Below, piece after piece: positions 49,449-52,195 of a stretch of DNA of 52,195 bases. Origin of the DNA: DATEHQ01 sp035279525 (GTDB taxonomy: Bacteria; Chloroflexota; Dormibacteria; Dormibacterales; Dormibacteraceae); the NCBI GenBank assembly GCA_035279525.1, contig DATEHQ010000203.1, positions 1 through 52,195 on the forward strand, read 5' to 3'. The notes under the pieces are model-generated. The model worked only from the letters and a program-made list of their open reading frames with translations, was not told the DNA's origin and did no database searches. The translations under genes and the position numbers were made by a program. Numbering within the stretch: the stretch's first letter is position 1; every line of letters starts with the position of its first letter.

Positions 49449-50414
49449 GTGCCGTACTGGGAAAACGTGATCCGGTCGTTTCAGATCCCCTGGCGCCACC
49501 GCTACCTGTGGCTCGTCGCCTTCTTCTCCGGCGAAGGCGGCGGGTTCAGCTTCAGCTTCAGCCAGGGCACACGGACGCCGCTCGGAACCGGCGGCCGGCC
49601 CAACTTCAACGAATTCGTCAATCAACAGACGAGCTGGCTGCAGGACCATATCGGCCTGATCGTGGCTGTGTCCGTGCTCGCCGTCGTGCTTGCCATCGTG
49701 CTCTTCGTGCTTTCAGCGATCTGCGAAGGGGCTGTCGTGCGAGGCTCGGCCGAGCATGACGCCGAGCGGCCCTACGGCCTCGGGGCCGCGTGGCGCGCCG
49801 GGCGGGCGACGATGTGGACCATGGTGAGGTTCAAGCTCATCGTCATCGCTCTGCTGCTGCCGATCTTCGTCGTGTTGTTTGCGATCCTGGTGGGCGCGAT
49901 CGTCGCCTTCGTCAGCAACAGCGTCATCGCCGGCCTCATCCTGGTTGTCGTGTTCCTCCTCGTTCTGGCGGCCTCGATCGCGTACACCATCTACGTCGGG
50001 TTCCTCGACCGGCTCGGCACGCGCGCGATCGTCCTCGAGCAGGTGACGAAGGCGGCCGCGGCCGTCGGACGGGGGCACGGGCTGGTGGTCAGGCGGCTGG
50101 GCAGGGTGCTGCTCGTCTGGCTGATCTCGGTCGCGGTCGGATGGGTCGTCGCGATCGCCACCGGTGCCGGCGGCCTTGTGCTCCTGCTGCCGGCGATCAT
50201 CCTGGTCATCATCGGCGTGGCGACAGGCGGTGCCGGTTACTTCGCCGGCGCGGTCATCGCTTTCATCATCGTGCTGCCGGTTCTGCTCGTGATCGCGGGC
50301 TTCGTCGCCGCCCAGGCGTCGACGTACTGGACGCTGTCCTTCAGGCGGCTCGACATCGACTACCCGCCGCCGTACGCCTTCGCGCCGCCGCCGGCCCCGG
50401 CGCCTGCGACGTGA
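49449..50414 (+). CDS. Polytopic membrane protein of unknown function
   Basis: A 321-residue protein with about six membrane helices, a soluble N-terminal segment rich in Gly/Phe/Ser (GGGFSFSFSQGT), and a Pro/Ala-rich C-terminus (YPPPYAFAPPPAPAPAT). The overall pattern resembles glycerophosphodiesterase membrane-domain or DUF975-type proteins, but I cannot fix a family. The GTG start lies 1 base after the thioesterase stop, and its own stop overlaps the next small gene (GTGA). Confidence 0.75.
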   Translation: MPYWENVIRSFQIPWRHRYLWLVAFFSGEGGGFSFSFSQGTRTPLGTGGRPNFNEFVNQQTSWLQDHIGLIVAVSVLAVVLAIVLFVLSAICEGAVVRGSAEHDAERPYGLGAAWRAGRATMWTMVRFKLIVIALLLPIFVVLFAILVGAIVAFVSNSVIAGLILVVVFLLVLAASIAYTIYVGFLDRLGTRAIVLEQVTKAAAAVGRGHGLVVRRLGRVLLVWLISVAVGWVVAIATGAGGLVLLLPAIILVIIGVATGGAGYFAGAVIAFIIVLPVLLVIAGFVAAQASTYWTLSFRRLDIDYPPPYAFAPPPAPAPAT

Positions 50415-50572
50415 GCGACGAGCTCGACCGGCTCGAACCGCGTGAGGGCGCCCGCGCGCGGGCACGGGACAAGAAAAGGAGCCGGCCCAAGGTGGTGGCG
50501 GTCAACCCGGGCCTGAAGAAGCTGGCGCTGCACCTGGCCGACAAGCGCCGCCGCAAGAAACCCGCCGGATGA
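50411..50572 (+). CDS. Small basic protein, 53 aa
   Basis: A short gene joined by overlap on both sides: its GTG overlaps the previous stop (GTGA) and its TGA overlaps the next ATG (ATGA). The product begins acidic (SDELDRLEPREG) and becomes very basic (RARARDKKRSRPK and DKRRRKK). It may bind nucleic acid or acidic protein. No known family. Gapless coupling and a clean frame support coding. Confidence 0.55.
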   Translation: MSDELDRLEPREGARARARDKKRSRPKVVAVNPGLKKLALHLADKRRRKKPAG

Positions 50573-51552
50573 ATCGGGTCGAGTCAGAAGCCGGAGCGCC
50601 GGCACCTGACGACGTCGACCGCGCCGCACGGGAGATCGCACCCTACCTCTCACCCACACCGCTTCAGTACTCGCATGCCTTCACCGACAAGGCGCGCTGC
50701 CATGTGCACATCAAGATCGAGTCGATCCAGCCGATCCGGGCGTTCAAGGTCCGCGGCGCGCTGAACAAGGTCGCCCGGATGCCGGCCGAGCTGCGAAGGG
50801 CGGGCGTGATCACCGCCTCCGCCGGCAACCACGGCCTGGGTGTGGCCTACGCGGCCGCCACATTCGATACGCCCGCCACGGTGTTCGTCCCGGAGGCCGC
50901 AAACCAGCTGAAGGTCGAGGCCATCCGCAGGCTCGGCGCCAGGGTCGTCGCCGCGGGGCGGAACTACGACGGCGCGTACGTCGAGGCGCTGAGCGAGCAG
51001 CGGAAGAGCGGCGCAACCTTCGTCCACGCTTACAACGACCCCGATGTGATCGCGGGCCAGGGCACCATCGCGATCGAGCTGCTGCGCGACCTCGAGGATT
51101 TCGACACGGTCCTGGTCCCGATCGGAGGCGGCGGGCTGATCGGAGGCATCGCGCTCTACCTCAAAGAGAAGAAGCCCGGTGTTCGCGTGATCGGGGTCGA
51201 ACCTGCGGGCGCCGACGCGATGTACCGCTCGCTGCAGAGCGGCCGGATCGAGGCCCTGGATCACGTGGCGACAATCGCCGACGGCCTTGCTGCATCCGCC
51301 CCCGGCACGATCACGTTCGAGCTTGCGAAGCGTTACATCGACTCGGTGATCCGCGTCGAGGAGGACGAGATGCTGCGCGCGATCCGGCTCCTGTTCGAGT
51401 GGGAGCACCTGCTCGCCGAGCCGGCCGGCGCCGCGGGTTTCGCCGCGCTGCTGTACCACCACCGGCCCTCCACCGGCGAGCGGGTCGTGGTGGTGCTGTC
51501 GGGCGGAAACGTGACCGACGAGGTGATGCTCCGCGCGCTCAAGACGCGCTGA
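50569..51552 (+). CDS. Threonine/serine dehydratase (PLP-dependent)
   Basis: A 327-residue fold-type II PLP enzyme of the threonine ammonia-lyase group. PLP-binding Lys60 is in AFKVRGALNK; the phosphate loop GGGGLIGG is near 185-192 and SGGN near the C-terminus. It lacks the C-terminal ACT-like regulatory domain of biosynthetic IlvA, so it matches the short catabolic or serine/threonine dehydratase form. The product 2-oxobutanoate can become propionyl-CoA, feeding the pathway at 31-35 kb. Confidence 0.92.
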   Translation: MNRVESEAGAPAPDDVDRAAREIAPYLSPTPLQYSHAFTDKARCHVHIKIESIQPIRAFKVRGALNKVARMPAELRRAGVITASAGNHGLGVAYAAATFDTPATVFVPEAANQLKVEAIRRLGARVVAAGRNYDGAYVEALSEQRKSGATFVHAYNDPDVIAGQGTIAIELLRDLEDFDTVLVPIGGGGLIGGIALYLKEKKPGVRVIGVEPAGADAMYRSLQSGRIEALDHVATIADGLAASAPGTITFELAKRYIDSVIRVEEDEMLRAIRLLFEWEHLLAEPAGAAGFAALLYHHRPSTGERVVVVLSGGNVTDEVMLRALKTR

Positions 51553-51607
51553 CGATCTAGATGTACGCTGACAACGTTCCGTTCACGCTTCGTGTGGGGG
51601 TAAATCT

Positions 51608-51835
51608 ATGAAGGCCTACGTCCTCATCAACGCGTCACCTGGGCGCGCTCTGGAAGTGGCCAAGAAGATGGAGAACGTCAGCGGAATCTCCGCCGCGGAC
51701 GCCATCACGGGCGAGTACGACGTGATCGCCGTCTGCGAAGCCCCCGACGTGAACTCCATCGGCTCCTTGATCGTCGACAAGATCCAGAAGATCGACGGCG
51801 TCTTCAAGACGATCACCTGCCTCGCGGTGAAGTAG
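51608..51835 (+). CDS. Stand-alone RAM (Lrp/AsnC ligand-binding) domain protein
   Basis: A 75-residue protein consisting only of the amino-acid-binding RAM domain of Lrp/AsnC regulators (KAYVLINASPGRALEVAKKM, ITGEYDVIAVCEA, KIQKIDGVFKTITCLAVK). It has no DNA-binding helix-turn-helix. Stand-alone RAM proteins form oligomers that bind amino acids. GGGGGTAAATCT before the ATG is the ribosome site. It follows the threonine dehydratase by 55 bases and may sense its substrate. Confidence 0.88.
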   Translation: MKAYVLINASPGRALEVAKKMENVSGISAADAITGEYDVIAVCEAPDVNSIGSLIVDKIQKIDGVFKTITCLAVK

Positions 51836-51845
51836 CCGCCAGAAG

Positions 51846-52195
51846 CTACCTGGGCGCGGCCGTGCCCACCGCTCCGCCGCCGGCGCCGGCGAGGAGCGCC
51901 GCGACCTCAGGCAGGGCGGACAACCAGCCCGCCATCGCAGGCATCTCCTGCTCGAAGCTGCCGACCGAAGGAGACCAAGTGAGCTGCCGCCGCGAGTTCG
52001 AGTCGTCGACGAGGCGTGACCTGCCGAGGACGTCCACCGCGTAGATCCCCGGCCACACCGGCGCGCCTTCGGCGGTGACCGTCTCGGCGGCCAGAGCTCG
52101 CATGTGGGCGACGTCGTAAGGCAGGCTCGTGATCTCGGGCGCGAAGCCGGCCGCCCGGGCCGACGACTCGAGGAGCTCGCGCCACGTCGCGTCGA
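51846..52195 (-). CDS. Unidentified protein, 5' end beyond the window
   Basis: The C-terminal part of a gene that continues past the window edge. About 116 residues are visible, open in frame to the last base. An internal ATG at 52103 exists but the frame is open upstream with matching codon bias (WRELLESSARAAGF). The visible part ends in an Ala/Gly-rich tail. I do not recognise a family. Confidence 0.55.
   Translation of the reverse strand, partial: DATWRELLESSARAAGFAPEITSLPYDVAHMRALAAETVTAEGAPVWPGIYAVDVLGRSRLVDDSNSRRQLTWSPSVGSFEQEMPAMAGWLSALPEVAALLAGAGGGAVGTAAPR

Noticed and set aside
1..52195. tRNA, rRNA or riboswitch genes, including a cobalamin riboswitch near the B12 genes
   Set aside because: I saw no cloverleaf, rRNA segment or conserved riboswitch core. 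The spaces before meaB and the mutases are too short for a riboswitch.

Overview
The window is 52 kb of GC-rich, gene-dense bacterial chromosome. There are no rRNA or tRNA genes, no phage or plasmid genes, no CRISPR array, and no stretch over 300 bases without a gene. Many neighbouring genes overlap by ATGA-type junctions. Proline-rich membrane proteins (DUF4190, RDD, DUF2510-like), CTC-type L25, LCP and WS/DGAT proteins, a CxxxY-type CcmE and three acyl-CoA dehydrogenases suggest an aerobic, lipid-metabolising Gram-positive-like lineage. I would look first in Chloroflexota/Dormibacterota-type or Actinomycetota groups. The phylum is inference.

Layout. 1-8 kb: ZIP transporter, Nudix hydrolase, FAD reductase, then a minus-strand System I cytochrome c maturation operon (ccmG-E-F-small TM ORF-A-B-C-D) including two very short genes. 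8-10.6 kb: a coupled trio of zinc-ribbon/degenerate GGDEF protein, histidine phosphatase and GH1 beta-glucosidase. 10.6-14.4 kb: rarA, an NDK-like protein, an MscS channel, rplY and an RDD protein. 14.4-17.6 kb: a repeat array, then the B12 subunit, an isobutyryl-CoA-mutase-type large subunit and meaB. 17.6-23.2 kb: LCP protein, three small membrane proteins and two acyl-CoA dehydrogenases. 23.2-28.2 kb: a beta-propeller protein, a double-hotdog protein, a small hairpin element, a third acyl-CoA dehydrogenase and a lipase-like hydrolase. 28.2-37.4 kb: one long minus-strand run carrying the propionyl-CoA to succinyl-CoA route (pccB, mce, true methylmalonyl-CoA mutase, sucC, sucD), a hydroxyacyl-CoA dehydrogenase and two SCP2 proteins. 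37.5-47.3 kb: WS/DGAT, a giant S9 peptidase-FHA fusion, a sulfite-oxidase-family protein, an orphan FixC, coaE and an AMACR-like racemase. 47.3-52.2 kb: a second copy of the hairpin element, galU, an FlK-like thioesterase, a membrane protein, threonine dehydratase, a stand-alone RAM domain and a truncated unknown gene.

How it works together. Acyl-CoA dehydrogenases, hydroxyacyl-CoA dehydrogenase, racemase, thioesterases and SCP2 proteins point to oxidation of branched or odd-chain acyl-CoAs. Propionyl-CoA would pass through carboxylase, epimerase and mutase to succinyl-CoA and SucCD. WS/DGAT could store the surplus as neutral lipid.

Most unusual signals. (1) Two four-unit arrays of a GGCCGGACTATCC motif, each with an exact 42-bp period, lie 16 kb apart beside succinyl-CoA genes; the sucC-sucD copy is an open, coupled 64-codon ORF. 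(2) A dispersed element of about 140 bp has two hairpins, one with compensatory changes between copies; each copy is flanked by direct repeats duplicated from the adjacent gene. (3) An S9 peptidase is fused to an FHA domain. (4) CcmE has CPSRF at the haem-binding motif. (5) Three genes appear to start at CTG or ATC/ATT.
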